DNA from: Calendula officinalis
Taxonomy: Eukaryota > Streptophyta > Magnoliopsida > Asterales > Asteraceae
DNA: 64,000 bases
NCBI GenBank assembly: GCA_963853835.1
Contig: OY970824.1
Location: 47,703,104-47,767,103, forward strand
Direction of reading: 5' to 3'
Below, piece after piece: positions 30,579 through 43,962 of the stretch. Positions within the stretch are counted from its first letter, which is position 1. Each line of letters begins with the position of its first letter. Below the pieces are notes generated by a model. The model ran no database searches. It saw only the letters and a list, made by a program, of their open reading frames with translations, and was not told where the DNA came from. The translations under genes were made by a program, and so were the position numbers.

Positions 30579-31890
30579 TCCTTGAACCATTATAACCACT
30601 AATGCCCATAACTGATACTGATGGCCCTTGAACCATTATAACTACTTGCCATGTACAATAGCCTACAGATATCCATTTTACAAGTAATAGGTGTCCATAA
30701 CCCATAACCATGGTTCTTGAACCATTATAACCACTTGATGTCCATAACTGATACTGATGGCCCTTGAACCATTGTAACTAGTAGCGATGACCGATAGCCT
30801 ATAGATATCCATTTTACAAGTAATAGGTGTCCGTAACCCATAACCAAGGCCGTTGAACCATTATAACCAGTACATCTCCATAACTCATATCAATGGCCCT
30901 TGAACCATTATAACTACTAGCCATGATCAATAGCCTATAGATATCCATTTTACAAGTAATAGGTGTCCATAACCCATAACCATGGCACTTGAACCATTAT
31001 AACTAGCAGCCATGACCAATAGCCTATAGATATCTATTTTAAAATTAATAGGTGTCCATAACCCATAACCATGGCCCTTGAACAATTATAACCACTAGAT
31101 GCCCAAAACTGATACCGATGGCCCTTGAACCATTATATTTACTAGCCATGGCTATTAGCCTATATATATCCATTTTACAAGTAATAGGTGTCCATAAACC
31201 ATAACCATGGTCCTTGAACCTCTATAACCACTAGATGTCCATAAATGATACTGACGGCCCTTGAACCATTATAGCTACTAGCCATGTCCAATAGCCAACA
31301 GATATCCATTCTACAAGTAATAGGTGTCCATCACCCATAACCATGGTTCTTGAACCATTATAACCACTTTATGTCCATAACTGATACTGATGGCCCTTGA
31401 ACTATGATAACTAGTAGCCATGACCAATAGCCTATATATATCCATTTTACAAGTAATAGGTGTCCACAACCCATAACCAAGGCCATTGAACCATTATAAC
31501 CAGTACTTGTCCATAACTCATATCGATGGCCCTTCAACCATTATAACTACTAGCCATGACCAATAGCCTATAGATATCCATTTTGCAAGTAATAGGCGTC
31601 CATAACCCATAACCATGGTCCTTGAACCATTATAACCACTAGATGTCTGTAATTGATACTGATGGCCCTTGAACCATTATAATTAGAAGCCATGACCAAT
31701 AGCCTATAGATATCCATTTTACAAGTAATAGGTGTCCATAACCCATAACCAAGGCCATTGAACCATTATAACCACTATATGTCCATAACTCATATCGATG
31801 ACCCTTGAACCATTATAACTACTAGCCATGACCAATAGCCTATAGATATCCATTTTACAAGTAATAGGTGTCCATAACCCATAACCATGG
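30579..31890. repeat. 1312-bp HOR unit 1 of block 1
   Basis: This first unit is one base shorter than the others because CTAGATGCCC has become CTAATGCCC near 30600. It has GAACAATTATAACC near 31080, where the next units have GAACATTTATAACC. Its counterpart in block 2 is the partial unit at 38823-40023, which shares that variant. Confidence 0.85.
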
Positions 31891-33203
31891 TCGTTGAACC
31901 ATTATAACCACTAGATGCCCATAACTGATACTGATGGCCCTTGAACCATTATAACTACTTGCCATGTACAATAGCCTACAGATATCCATTTTACAAGTAA
32001 TAGGTGTCCATAACCCATAACCATGGTTCTTGAACCATTATAACCACTTGATGTCCATAACTGATACTGATGGCCCTTGAACCATTGTAACTAGTAGCCA
32101 TGACCGATAGCCTATAGATATCCATTTTACAAGTAATAGGTGTCCGTAACCCATAACCAAGGCCGTTGAACCATTATAACCAGTACATCTCCATAACTCA
32201 TATCAATGGCCCTTGAACCATTATAACTACTAGCCATGATCAATAGCCTATAGATATCCATTTTACAAGTAATAGGTGTCCATAACCCATAACCATGGCA
32301 CTTGAACCATTATAACTAGCAGCCATGACCAATAGCCTATAGATATCTATTTTAAAATTAATAGGTGTCCATAACCCATAACCATGGCCCTTGAACATTT
32401 ATAACCACTAGATGCCCAAAACTGATACCGATGGCCCTTGAACCATTATATTTACTAGCCATGGCTATTAGCCTATATATATCCATTTTACAAGTAATAG
32501 GTGTCCATAAACCATAACCATGGTCCTTGAACCTCTATAACCACTAGATGTCCATAAATGATACTGACGGCCCTTGAACCATTATAGCTACTAGCCATGT
32601 CCAATAGCCAACAGATATCCATTCTACAAGTAATAGGTGTCCATCACCCATAACCATGGTTCTTGAACCATTATAACCACTTTATGTCCATAACTGATAC
32701 TGATGGCCCTTGAACTATGATAACTAGTAGCCATGACCAATAGCCTATATATATCCATTTTACAAGTAATAGGTGTCCACAACCCATAACCAAGGCCATT
32801 GAACCATTATAACCAGTACTTGTCCATAACTCATATCGATGGCCCTTCAACCATTATAACTACTAGCCATGACCAATAGCCTATAGATATCCATTTTGCA
32901 AGTAATAGGCGTCCATAACCCATAACCATGGTCCTTGAACCATTATAACCACTAGATGTCTGTAATTGATACTGATGGCCCTTGAACCATTATAATTAGA
33001 AGCCATGACCAATAGCCTATAGATATCCATTTTACAAGTAATAGGTGTCCATAACCCATAACCAAGGCCATTGAACCATTATAACCACTATATGTCCATA
33101 ACTCATATCGATGACCCTTGAACCATTATAACTACTAGCCATGACCAATAGCCTATAGATATCCATTTTACAAGTAATAGGTGTCCATAACCCATAACCA
33201 TGG
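31891..33203. repeat. 1313-bp HOR unit 2 of block 1
   Basis: This is the first unit carrying the GGTCGTTG start marker. It has the variant GGCTATTAGCCTATATAT near 32460, shared with unit 3 and with 40024-41336 in block 2. Confidence 0.9.
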
Positions 33204-34516
33204 TCGTTGAACCATTATAACCACTAGATGCCCATAACTGATACTGATGGCCCTTGAACCATTATAACTACTTGCCATGTACAATAGCCTACAGATATCC
33301 ATTTTACAAGTAATAGGTGTCCATAACCCATAACCATGGTTCTTGAACCATTATAACCACTTGATGTCCATAACTGATACTGATGGCCCTTGAACCATTG
33401 TAACTAGTAGCCATGACCGATAGCCTATAGATATCCATTTTACAAGTAATAGGTGTCCGTAACCCATAACCAAGGCCGTTGAACCATTATAACCAGTACA
33501 TCTCCATAACTCATATCAATGGCCCTTGAACCATTATAACTACTAGCCATGATCAATAGCCTATAGATATCCATTTTACAAGTAATAGGTGTCCATAACC
33601 CATAACCATGGCACTTGAACCATTATAACTAGCAGCCATGACCAATAGCCTATAGATATCTATTTTAAAATTAATAGGTGTCCATAACCCATAACCATGG
33701 CCCTTGAACATTTATAACCACTAGATGCCCAAAACTGATACCGATGGCCCTTGAACCATTATATTTACTAGCCATGGCTATTAGCCTATATATATCCATT
33801 TTACAAGTAATAGGTGTCCATAAACCATAACCATGGTCCTTGAACCTCTATAACCACTAGATGTCCATAAATGATACTGACGGCCCTTGAACCATTATAG
33901 CTACTAGCCATGTCCAATAGCCAACAGATATCCATTCTACAAGTAATAGGTGTCCATCACCCATAACCATGGTTCTTGAACCATTATAACCACTTTATGT
34001 CCATAACTGATACTGATGGCCCTTGAACTATGATAACTAGTAGCCATGACCAATAGCCTATATATATCCATTTTACAAGTAATAGGTGTCCACAACCCAT
34101 AACCAAGGCCATTGAACCATTATAACCAGTACTTGTCCATAACTCATATCGATGGCCCTTCAACCATTATAACTACTAGCCATGACCAATAGCCTATAGA
34201 TATCCATTTTGCAAGTAATAGGCGTCCATAACCCATAACCATGGTCCTTGAACCATTATAACCACTAGATGTCTGTAATTGATACTGATGGCCCTTGAAC
34301 CATTATAATTAGAAGCCATGACCAATAGCCTATAGATATCCATTTTACAAGTAATAGGTGTCCATAACCCATAACCAAGGCCATTGAACCATTATAACCA
34401 CTATATGTCCATAACTCATATCGATGACCCTTGAACCATTATAACTACTAGCCATGACCAATAGCCTATAGATATCCATTTTACAAGTAATAGGTGTCCA
34501 TAACCCATAACCATGG
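33204..34516. repeat. 1313-bp HOR unit 3 of block 1
   Basis: I found no difference from unit 2 when reading the two side by side, which suggests a recent unit-level duplication or conversion. Confidence 0.9.
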
Positions 34517-35829
34517 TCGTTGAACCATTATAACCACTAGATGCCCATAACTGATACTGATGGCCCTTGAACCATTATAACTACTTGCCATGTACAATAG
34601 CCTACAGATATCCATTTTACAAGTAATAGGTGTCCATAACCCATAACCATGGTTCTTGAACCATTATAACCACTTGATGTCCATAACTGATACTGATGGC
34701 CCTTGAACCATTGTAACTAGTAGCCATGACCGATAGCCTATAGATATCCATTTTACAAGTAATAGGTGTCCGTAACCCATAACCAAGGCCGTTGAACCAT
34801 TATAACCAGTACATCTCCATAACTCATATCAATGGCCCTTGAACCATTATAACTACTAGCCATGATCAATAGCCTATAGATATCCATTTTACAAGTAATA
34901 GGTGTCCATAACCCATAACCATGGCACTTGAACCATTATAACTAGCAGCCATGACCAATAGCCTATAGATATCTATTTTAAAATTAATAGGTGTCCATAA
35001 CCCATAACAATGGCCCTTGAACATTTATAACCACTAGATGCCCAAAACTGATACCGATGGCCCTTGAACCATTATATTTACTAGCCATGGCTAATAGCCT
35101 ATAGATATCCATTTTACAAGTAATAGGTGTCCATAAACCATAACCATGGTCCTTGAACCTCTATAACCACTAGATGTCCATAAATGATACTGACGGCCCT
35201 TGAACCATTATAGCTACTAGCCATGTCCAATAGCCAACAGATATCCATTCTACAAGTAATAGGTGTCCATCACCCATAACCATGGTTCTTGAACCATTAT
35301 AACCACTTTATGTCCATAACTGATACTGATGGCCCTTGAACTATGATAACTAGTAGCCATGACCAATAGCCTATATATATCCATTTTACAAGTAATAGGT
35401 GTCCACAACCCATAACCAAGGCCATTGAACCATTATAACCAGTACTTGTCCATAACTCATATCGATGGCCCTTCAACCATTATAACTACTAGCCATGACC
35501 AATAGCCTATAGATATCCATTTTGCAAGTAATAGGCGTCCATAACCCATAACCATGGTCCTTGAACCATTATAACCACTAGATGTCTGTAATTGATACTG
35601 ATGGCCCTTGAACCATTATAATTAGAAGCCATGACCAATAGCCTATAGATATCCATTTTACAAGTAATAGGTGTCCATAACCCATAACCAAGGCCATTGA
35701 ACCATTATAACCACTATATGTCCATAACTCATATCGATGACCCTTGAACCATTATAACTACTAGCCATGACCAATAGCCTATAGATATCCATTTTACAAG
35801 TAATAGGTGTCCATAACCCATAACCATGG
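34517..35829. repeat. 1313-bp HOR unit 4 of block 1
   Basis: This unit carries GGCTAATAGCCTATAG near 35090, a variant shared with three block 2 units. It also has a private CATAACAATGG near 35005. Confidence 0.9.
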
Positions 35830-37142
35830 TCGTTGAACCATTATAACCACTAGATGCCCATAACTGATACTGATGGCCCTTGAACCATTATAACTACTTG
35901 CCATGTACAATAGCCTACAGATATCCATTTTACAAGTAATAGGTGTCCATAACCCATAACCATGGTTCTTGAACCATTATAACCACTTGATGTCCATAAC
36001 TGATACTGATGGCCCTTGAACCAATATAACTAGTAGCCATGACCGATAGCCTATAGATATCCATTTTACAAGTAATAGGTGTTCGTAACCCATAACCAAG
36101 GCCGTTGAACCATTATAACCAGTACATCTCCATTACTCATATCAATGGCCCTTGAACCATTATAACTACTAGCCATGATCAATAGCCTATAGATATCCAT
36201 TTTACAAGTAATAGGTGTCCATAACCCATAACCATGGCAATTGAACCATTATAACTAGCAGCCATCACTAATAGCCTATAGATATCCATTTTAAAATTAA
36301 TAGGTGTCCATAACCCATAACCATGGCCCTTGAACAATTATAACCACTAGATGCCCAAAACTGATACCGATGGCCCTTGAACCATTATAACTACTAGCCA
36401 TAACTAATAGCCTATAGATATCCATTTTACAAGTAATAGGTGTCCATAACCCATAACCATGGTCCTTGAACCTCTATAACCACTAGATGTCCATAAATGA
36501 TACTGACAGCCCTTGAACCATTATAGCTACTAGCCATGTCCAATAGCCAACAGATATCCATTCTACAAGTAATAGGTGTCCATCACCCATAACCATGGTT
36601 CTTGAACCATTATAACCACTTTATGTCCATAACTGATACTGATGGCCCTTGAACTATGATAACTAGTAGCCATGACCAATAGCCTATATATATCCATTTT
36701 ACAAGTAATAGGTGTCCACAACCTATAACCAAGGCCATTGAACCATTATAACCAGTACATGTCCATAACTCATATCGATGGCCCTTCAACCATTATAACT
36801 ACTAGCCATGACCAATAGCCTATAGATATCCATTTTACAAGTAATAGGCGTCCATAACCCATAACCATGGTCCTTGAACCATTCTAACCACTAGATGTCT
36901 GTAACTGATACTGATGGCCCTTGAACCATTATAATTAGAAGCCATGACCAATAGCCTATAGATACCCATTTTACAAGTAATAGGTGTCCATAACCCATAA
37001 CTAAGGCCATTGAACCATTATAACCACTATATGTCCATAACTCATATCGATGACCCTTGAACCATTATAACTACTAGCCATGACCAATAGCCTATAGATA
37101 TCCATTTTACAAGTAATAGGTGTCCATAACCCATAACCATGG
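35830..37142. repeat. 1313-bp HOR unit 5 of block 1
   Basis: This is the most divergent full unit. It has GAACCAATATAAC, GTGTTCGTAACC, CCATTACTC, GGCAATTGAACC and CATCACTAATAGCC. Every one of these private variants recurs at +9446 in 45276-46588, which ties the two LINE-A flanks to one ancestral copy. Confidence 0.9.
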
Positions 37143-37340
37143 TCCTTGAACCATTATAACCACTAGATGCCCATAACTGATACTGATGGCCCTTGAACCA
37201 TTATAACTACTTGCCATGTACAATAGCCTACAGATATCCATTTTACAAGTAATAGGTGTCCATAACCCATAACCATGGTTCTTGAACCATTATAACCACT
37301 TGATGTCCATAACTGATACTGATGGCCCTTGAACCATTAT

Positions 37341-37357
37341 AACTTGTAGCCATGACC
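37341..37357 (+). repeat. Target-site duplication, left, LINE-A copy 1
   Basis: The 17-mer AACTTGTAGCCATGACC is satellite sequence and recurs directly after the A-tail at 38506-38522. Removing the element and one copy restores a continuous satellite monomer, so this is a true TSD despite the repetitive context. Confidence 0.9.
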
Positions 37358-38272
37358 TGGACTTGGAGGAAACTTTTGCAAATAAGAGGCATTATCCGTC
37401 CCTACATTTGGAAGTTAATTCGGGATTGAAGCTCTACTTATGCTTGGTATGATAACTGGTGTAATGCTAGTCCTCTTACTCAATTTTTAACCCCGAGGGA
37501 TATTTATCGTGCTGGTTTTGATATCAATGATAAAGTCTCAAATCTATTAGTTAATAATACTTGGAAGTGGCCGGTGGAGTGGTATCAACGCTTCCATACT
37601 CTTTCACAGATCCCAGTTCCACTGATCAGGGTTAATAATAGAGATGAAACTGTGTGGCGTGTGGAAAGTGGGGCTTTTCATAACTTTTCGGTTTTTACAG
37701 TATGGAACACAATCAGAATCAAGGAAACCAATGTTCCTTGGCACAAGGTTGTATGGTTTACGCATTGCATTCCGCGGCATTCTTTTCATATGTGGCTTGT
37801 CATGAATAAACGTCTTAAAACCCAAGATTTGTTGAGATCCTGGGAGGTAAAGCCTGATCTGGACATTGATATGTTAAGATGCCCGCTTTGTGATTCGGTC
37901 CCAGATTCTCATGAGCACTTGTTTTTCGAGTGCACGTACTCTAAAGAAATCTGGGCTAGGGTTCGGCATCTCGTAGATATGGATGATATTGCTCCGATTC
38001 TTACTGATATTGTGGCTTACATCATTCCTATTGCTCACGGCAGGTCTGCAAAAAGCGTTATTTCTCGGCTGGCTTTGGGTGCTACAACATATTATATCTG
38101 GTTAGAGCGTAATGCAAGGCTTTTCAAAAACAAGTCTAAACCCCATACACAGGTGTATGAAGACATCTTTGCAACTGTGCGGCTGAAGATGATCACTTTG
38201 AAGTTTAAAATGAGCTCAGCTCGTGTGCAGCATTTGCTTGAGAGATGGAAAATCCCGAGTTATATGGCCTAG
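37358..38272 (+). pseudogene. LINE-A ORF2 C-terminal fragment with zinc-binding region
   Basis: One frame runs from the truncation point to TAG at 38270-38272 (304 codons), broken only by TGA at 37427-37429. The stop lies just before a TYAWYDNW segment that corresponds to SAWFDNW in the LINE-C protein, where a glycine codon (GGA to TGA) probably stood. The rest carries the zf-RVT-like region: a WFTHCIPRHSF segment, then the pattern C-x2-C-x6-H-x-H-x4-C (CPLC...HEHLFFEC), then YYIWLERNARLF. In plant LINEs this region follows the reverse transcriptase and probably helps bind nucleic acid. Endonuclease and polymerase domains are absent, so the fragment cannot mobilise itself. There is no start codon of its own; the first 216 nt are a continuation of upstream coding sequence lost by truncation. 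Confidence 0.9.
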
Positions 38273-38505
38273 TTTTCTTAGTTTGTCGAGTTGTTTTTTT
38301 TTTGACTTGTTGCCGGTTGTGTTTGTTAGTTTTTGTGTTATGCCTTGTGCCGTGTTTACTTTCCTAGTTCGTTTATGGTTTGTCATAAGCTTAGGATTGG
38401 TGGTCGTCAAGCTTGTTGCTTGAGGTTAATGTGGTGTTTCTGCCACATTCCTTTGTATTTATTTGTGATTAATATATTTAGCCAGGGTGGTCCTTTACCC
38501 AAAAA
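38273..38505 (+). other. LINE-A 3' UTR and A-tail (copy 1)
   Basis: These 233 bp are T- and G-rich, with a 10-T run near 38294-38303 and an end reading GGTGGTCCTTTACCC followed by As. Short frames here overlap one another and show no domain, so I treat the stretch as untranslated. The T run is the only place where the two LINE-A copies were seen to differ (10 versus 11 Ts). Confidence 0.85.
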
Positions 38506-38822
38506 AACTTGTAGCCATGACCAATAGCCTATAGATATCCATTTTACAAGTAATAGGTGTCCATAACCCATAACCAAGGCCATTGAACCATTATAACCAG
38601 TACATCTCCATAACTCATATCAATGGCCCTTGAACCATTATAACTACTAGCCATGATCAATATAGATATCCATTTTACAAGTAATAGGTGTTCATAACCC
38701 ATAACCATGGTCCTTGAAACAATATAACCACTAGATGTCCATAACTGATACTGATGGCCTTTGAACCATTATAACTACTAGCCATGACCAATAGCCTCTA
38801 GATATCCATTTTACAAGTAATA
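38506..38822. repeat. Satellite flank downstream of LINE-A copy 1 (starts with right TSD)
   Basis: The right TSD copy occupies 38506-38522. The flank continues in register with the satellite upstream of the LINE and includes a private deletion (GATCAATATAGATATCC) and private variants GTGTTCATAACC, TTGAAACAATATAACC and GCCTCTAGAT. All recur at +9447 after LINE-A copy 2. Between about 38815 and 38846 the sequence switches to the start of a 1313-bp HOR array, which marks the duplication junction. Confidence 0.9.
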
Positions 38823-40023
38823 GGTGTCCATAACCCATAACCATGGTTCTTGAACCATTATAACCACTTGATGTCCATAACTGATACTGATGGCCCTTGA
38901 ACCATTGTAACTAGTAGCCATGACCGATAGCCTATAGATATCCATTTTACAAGTAATAGGTGTCCGTAACCCATAACCAAGGCCGTTGAACCATTATAAC
39001 CAGTACATCTCCATAACTCATATCAATGGCCCTTGAACCATTATAACTACTAGCCATGATCAATAGCCTATAGATATCCATTTTACAAGTAATAGGTGTC
39101 CATAACCCATAACCATGGCACTTGAACCATTATAACTAGCAGCCATGACCAATAGCCTATAGATATCTATTTTAAAATTAATAGGTGTCCATAACCCATA
39201 ACCATGGCCCTTGAACAATTATAACCACTAGATGCCCAAAACTGATACCGATGGCCCTTGAACCATTATATTTACTAGCCATGGCTATTAGCCTATATAT
39301 ATCCATTTTACAAGTAATAGGTGTCCATAAACCATAACCATGGTCCTTGAACCTCTATAACCACTAGATGTCCATAAATGATACTGACGGCCCTTGAACC
39401 ATTATAGCTACTAGCCATGTCCAATAGCCAACAGATATCCATTCTACAAGTAATAGGTGTCCATCACCCATAACCATGGTTCTTGAACCATTATAACCAC
39501 TTTATGTCCATAACTGATACTGATGGCCCTTGAACTATGATAACTAGTAGCCATGACCAATAGCCTATATATATCCATTTTACAAGTAATAGGTGTCCAC
39601 AACCCATAACCAAGGCCATTGAACCATTATAACCAGTACTTGTCCATAACTCATATCGATGGCCCTTCAACCATTATAACTACTAGCCATGACCAATAGC
39701 CTATAGATATCCATTTTGCAAGTAATAGGCGTCCATAACCCATAACCATGGTCCTTGAACCATTATAACCACTAGATGTCTGTAATTGATACTGATGGCC
39801 CTTGAACCATTATAATTAGAAGCCATGACCAATAGCCTATAGATATCCATTTTACAAGTAATAGGTGTCCATAACCCATAACCAAGGCCATTGAACCATT
39901 ATAACCACTATATGTCCATAACTCATATCGATGACCCTTGAACCATTATAACTACTAGCCATGACCAATAGCCTATAGATATCCATTTTACAAGTAATAG
40001 GTGTCCATAACCCATAACCATGG
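38823..40023. repeat. Partial HOR unit opening block 2
   Basis: This unit matches 30690-31890, including GAACAATTATAACC near 39211 and GGCTATTAGCC near 39286. It starts mid-unit because the duplication junction falls here. Monomer phase across the junction is kept: 38711 is exactly 1313 bp before 40024. Confidence 0.85.
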
Positions 40024-41336
40024 TCGTTGAACCATTATAACCACTAGATGCCCATAACTGATACTGATGGCCCTTGAACCATTATAACTACTTGCCATGT
40101 ACAATAGCCTACAGATATCCATTTTACAAGTAATAGGTGTCCATAACCCATAACCATGGTTCTTGAACCATTATAACCACTTGATGTCCATAACTGATAC
40201 TGATGGCCCTTGAACCATTGTAACTAGTAGCCATGACCGATAGCCTATAGATATCCATTTTACAAGTAATAGGTGTCCGTAACCCATAACCAAGGCCGTT
40301 GAACCATTATAACCAGTACATCTCCATAACTCATATCAATGGCCCTTGAACCATTATAACTACTAGCCATGATCAATAGCCTATAGATATCCATTTTACA
40401 AGTAATAGGTGTCCATAACCCATAACCATGGCACTTGAACCATTATAACTAGCAGCCATGACCAATAGCCTATAGATATCTATTTTAAAATTAATAGGTG
40501 TCCATAACCCATAACCATGGCCCTTGAACATTTATAACCACTAGATGCCCAAAACTGATACCGATGGCCCTTGAACCATTATATTTACTAGCCATGGCTA
40601 TTAGCCTATATATATCCATTTTACAAGTAATAGGTGTCCATAAACCATAACCATGGTCCTTGAACCTCTATAACCACTAGATGTCCATAAATGATACTGA
40701 CGGCCCTTGAACCATTATAGCTACTAGCCATGTCCAATAGCCAACAGATATCCATTCTACAAGTAATAGGTGTCCATCACCCATAACCATGGTTCTTGAA
40801 CCATTATAACCACTTTATGTCCATAACTGATACTGATGGCCCTTGAACTATGATAACTAGTAGCCATGACCAATAGCCTATATATATCCATTTTACAAGT
40901 AATAGGTGTCCACAACCCATAACCAAGGCCATTGAACCATTATAACCAGTACTTGTCCATAACTCATATCGATGGCCCTTCAACCATTATAACTACTAGC
41001 CATGACCAATAGCCTATAGATATCCATTTTGCAAGTAATAGGCGTCCATAACCCATAACCATGGTCCTTGAACCATTATAACCACTAGATGTCTGTAATT
41101 GATACTGATGGCCCTTGAACCATTATAATTAGAAGCCATGACCAATAGCCTATAGATATCCATTTTACAAGTAATAGGTGTCCATAACCCATAACCAAGG
41201 CCATTGAACCATTATAACCACTATATGTCCATAACTCATATCGATGACCCTTGAACCATTATAACTACTAGCCATGACCAATAGCCTATAGATATCCATT
41301 TTACAAGTAATAGGTGTCCATAACCCATAACCATGG
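40024..41336. repeat. 1313-bp HOR unit 2 of block 2
   Basis: Carries the GGCTATTAGCCTATATAT variant, like units 2 and 3 of block 1. Confidence 0.9.
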
Positions 41337-42649
41337 TCGTTGAACCATTATAACCACTAGATGCCCATAACTGATACTGATGGCCCTTGAACCATTATAA
41401 CTACTTGCCATGTACAATAGCCTACAGATATCCATTTTACAAGTAATAGGTGTCCATAACCCATAACCATGGTTCTTGAACCATTATAACCACTTGATGT
41501 CCATAACTGATACTGATGGCCCTTGAACCATTGTAACTAGTAGCCATGACCGATAGCCTATAGATATCCATTTTACAAGTAATAGGTGTCCGTAACCCAT
41601 AACCAAGGCCGTTGAACCATTATAACCAGTACATCTCCATAACTCATATCAATGGCCCTTGAACCATTATAACTACTAGCCATGATCAATAGCCTATAGA
41701 TATCCATTTTACAAGTAATAGGTGTCCATAACCCATAACCATGGCACTTGAACCATTATAACTAGCAGCCATGACCAATAGCCTATAGATATCTATTTTA
41801 AAATTAATAGGTGTCCATAACCCATAACCATGGCCCTTGAACATTTATAACCACTAGATGCCCAAAACTGATACCGATGGCCCTTGAACCATTATATTTA
41901 CTAGCCATGGCTAATAGCCTATAGATATCCATTTTACAAGTAATAGGTGTCCATAAACCATAACCATGGTCCTTGAACCTCTATAACCACTAGATGTCCA
42001 TAAATGATACTGACGGCCCTTGAACCATTATAGCTACTAGCCATGTCCAATAGCCAACAGATATCCATTCTACAAGTAATAGGTGTCCATCGCCCATAAC
42101 CATGGTTCTTGAACCATTATAACCACTTTATGTCCATAACTGATACTGATGGCCCTTGAACTATGATAACTAGTAGCCATGACCAATAGCCTATATATAT
42201 CCATTTTACAAGTAATAGGTGTCCACAACCCATAACCAAGGCCATTGAACCATTATAACTAGTACTTGTCCATAACTCATATCGATGGCCCTTCAACCAT
42301 TATAACTACTAGCCATGACCAATAGCCTATAGATATCCATTTTGCAAGTAATAGGCGTCCATAACCCATAACCATGGTCCTTGAACCATTATAACCACTA
42401 GATGTCTGTAATTGATACTGATGGCCCTTGAACCATTATAATTAGAAGCCATGACCAATAGCCTATAGATATCCATTTTACAAGTAATAGGTGTCCATAA
42501 CCCATAACCAAGGCCATTGAACCATTATAACCACTATATGTCCATAACTCATATCGATGACCCTTGAACCATTATAACTACTAGCCATGACCAATAGCCT
42601 ATAGATATCCATTTTACAAGTAATAGGTGTCCATAACCCATAACCATGG
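41337..42649. repeat. 1313-bp HOR unit 3 of block 2
   Basis: Carries GGCTAATAGCCTATAG plus two private changes: CATCGCCCATAACC near 42088, and AACTAGTACTTG near 42257 (other units have AACCAGTACTTG). Confidence 0.9.
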
Positions 42650-43962
42650 TCGTTGAACCATTATAACCACTAGATGCCCATAACTGATACTGATGGCCCT
42701 TGAACCATTATAACTACTTGCCATGTACAATAGCCTACAGATATCCATTTTACAAGTAATAGGTGTCCATAACCCATAACCATGGTTCTTGAACCATTAT
42801 AACCACTTGATGTCCATAACTGATACTGATGGCCCTTGAACCATTGTAACTAGTAGCCATGACCGATAGCCTATAGATATCCATTTTACAAGTAATAGGT
42901 GTCCGTAACCCATAACCAAGGCCGTTGAACCATTATAACCAGTACATCTCCATAACTCATATCAATGGCCCTTGAACCATTATAACTACTAGCCATGATC
43001 AATAGCCTATAGATATCCATTTTACAAGTAATAGGTGTCCATAACCCATAACCATGGCACTTGAACCATTATAACTAGCAGCCATGACCAATAGCCTATA
43101 GATATCTATTTTAAAATTAATAGGTGTCCATAACCCATAACCATGGCCCTTGAACATTTATAACCACTAGATGCCCAAAACTGATACCGATGGCCCTTGA
43201 ACCATTATATTTACTAGCCATGGCTAATAGCCTATAGATATCCATTTTACAAGTAATAGGTGTCCATAAACCATAACCATGGTCCTTGAACCTCTATAAC
43301 CACTAGATGTCCATAAATGATACTGACGGCCCTTGAACCATTATAGCTACTAGCCATGTCCAATAGCCAACAGATATCCATTCTACAAGTAATAGGTGTC
43401 CATCACCCATAACCATGGTTCTTGAACCATTATAACCACTTTATGTCCATAACTGATACTGATGGCCCTTGAACTATGATAACTAGTAGCCATGACCAAT
43501 AGCCTATATATATCCATTTTACAAGTAATAGGTGTCCACAACCCATAACCAAGGCCATTGAACCATTATAACCAGTACTTGTCCATAACTCATATCGATG
43601 GCCCTTCAACCATTATAACTACTAGCCATGACCAATAGCCTATAGATATCCATTTTGCAAGTAATAGGCGTCCATAACCCATAACCATGGTCCTTGAACC
43701 ATTATAACCACTAGATGTCTGTAATTGATACTGATGGCCCTTGAACCATTATAATTAGAAGCCATGACCAATAGCCTATAGATATCCATTTTACAAGTAA
43801 TAGGTGTCCATAACCCATAACCAAGGCCATTGAACCATTATAACCACTATATGTCCATAACTCATATCGATGACCCTTGAACCATTATAACTACTAGCCA
43901 TGACCAATAGCCTATAGATATCCATTTTACAAGTAATAGGTGTCCATAACCCATAACCATGG
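42650..43962. repeat. 1313-bp HOR unit 4 of block 2
   Basis: GGCTAATAGCC type. I saw no difference from the following unit, so one of the two is a good candidate for the extra unit of block 2. Confidence 0.9.

Larger units (their letters stand above)
30579..37357. repeat. 1313-bp higher-order repeat array, block 1
   Basis: Five consecutive HOR units plus a 215-bp partial unit lead up to LINE-A copy 1. The marker GGTCGTTG (GGTCCTTG in the first and last units) gives unit starts at 30579, 31891, 33204, 34517, 35830 and 37143: steps of 1312 and then exactly 1313 bp. The unit equals ten 136-bp monomers minus one 47-bp sub-repeat. The short monomer is recognisable by GGCACTTGAACC followed directly by AACTAGCAGCC. 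Units are far more alike than neighbouring monomers within a unit, which is the signature of HOR-level homogenisation. Confidence 0.95.
37358..38505 (+). mobile_element. LINE-A copy 1, 5'-truncated L1-type retrotransposon
   Basis: This is a 1148-bp 3' fragment of a plant L1-like LINE. It contains only the C-terminal part of ORF2, about 230 bp of 3' UTR and a short A-tail (38501-38505, with two further As shared with the TSD). It begins abruptly inside coding sequence and is flanked by a 17-bp TSD, the expected product of target-primed reverse transcription with incomplete extension. Its 3' UTR is short and lacks the long downstream frame seen in LINE-B and LINE-C, though its end (CCTTTACCC before the As) resembles LINE-B. 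A nearly identical copy lies at +9446. Confidence 0.95.

Noticed and set aside
1250..30711. Many minus-strand frames of 60-100 codons with similar peptides (MASSYNGSRAI type)
   Set aside because: They follow the satellite monomer, whose length (136) is not a multiple of three, so frames shift and stop within about two monomers. They have no gene context, and variation between copies shows no codon pattern.
37574..37576. Start of the LINE-A protein at GTG 37574
   Set aside because: It is an internal valine codon; coding sequence continues upstream in the same frame to the truncation point, past a TGA at 37427.
38223..38527. Short + strand frames over the LINE-A 3' UTR
   Set aside because: They overlap ORF2 or run into the satellite, with no recognisable content; chance frames in T-rich sequence.
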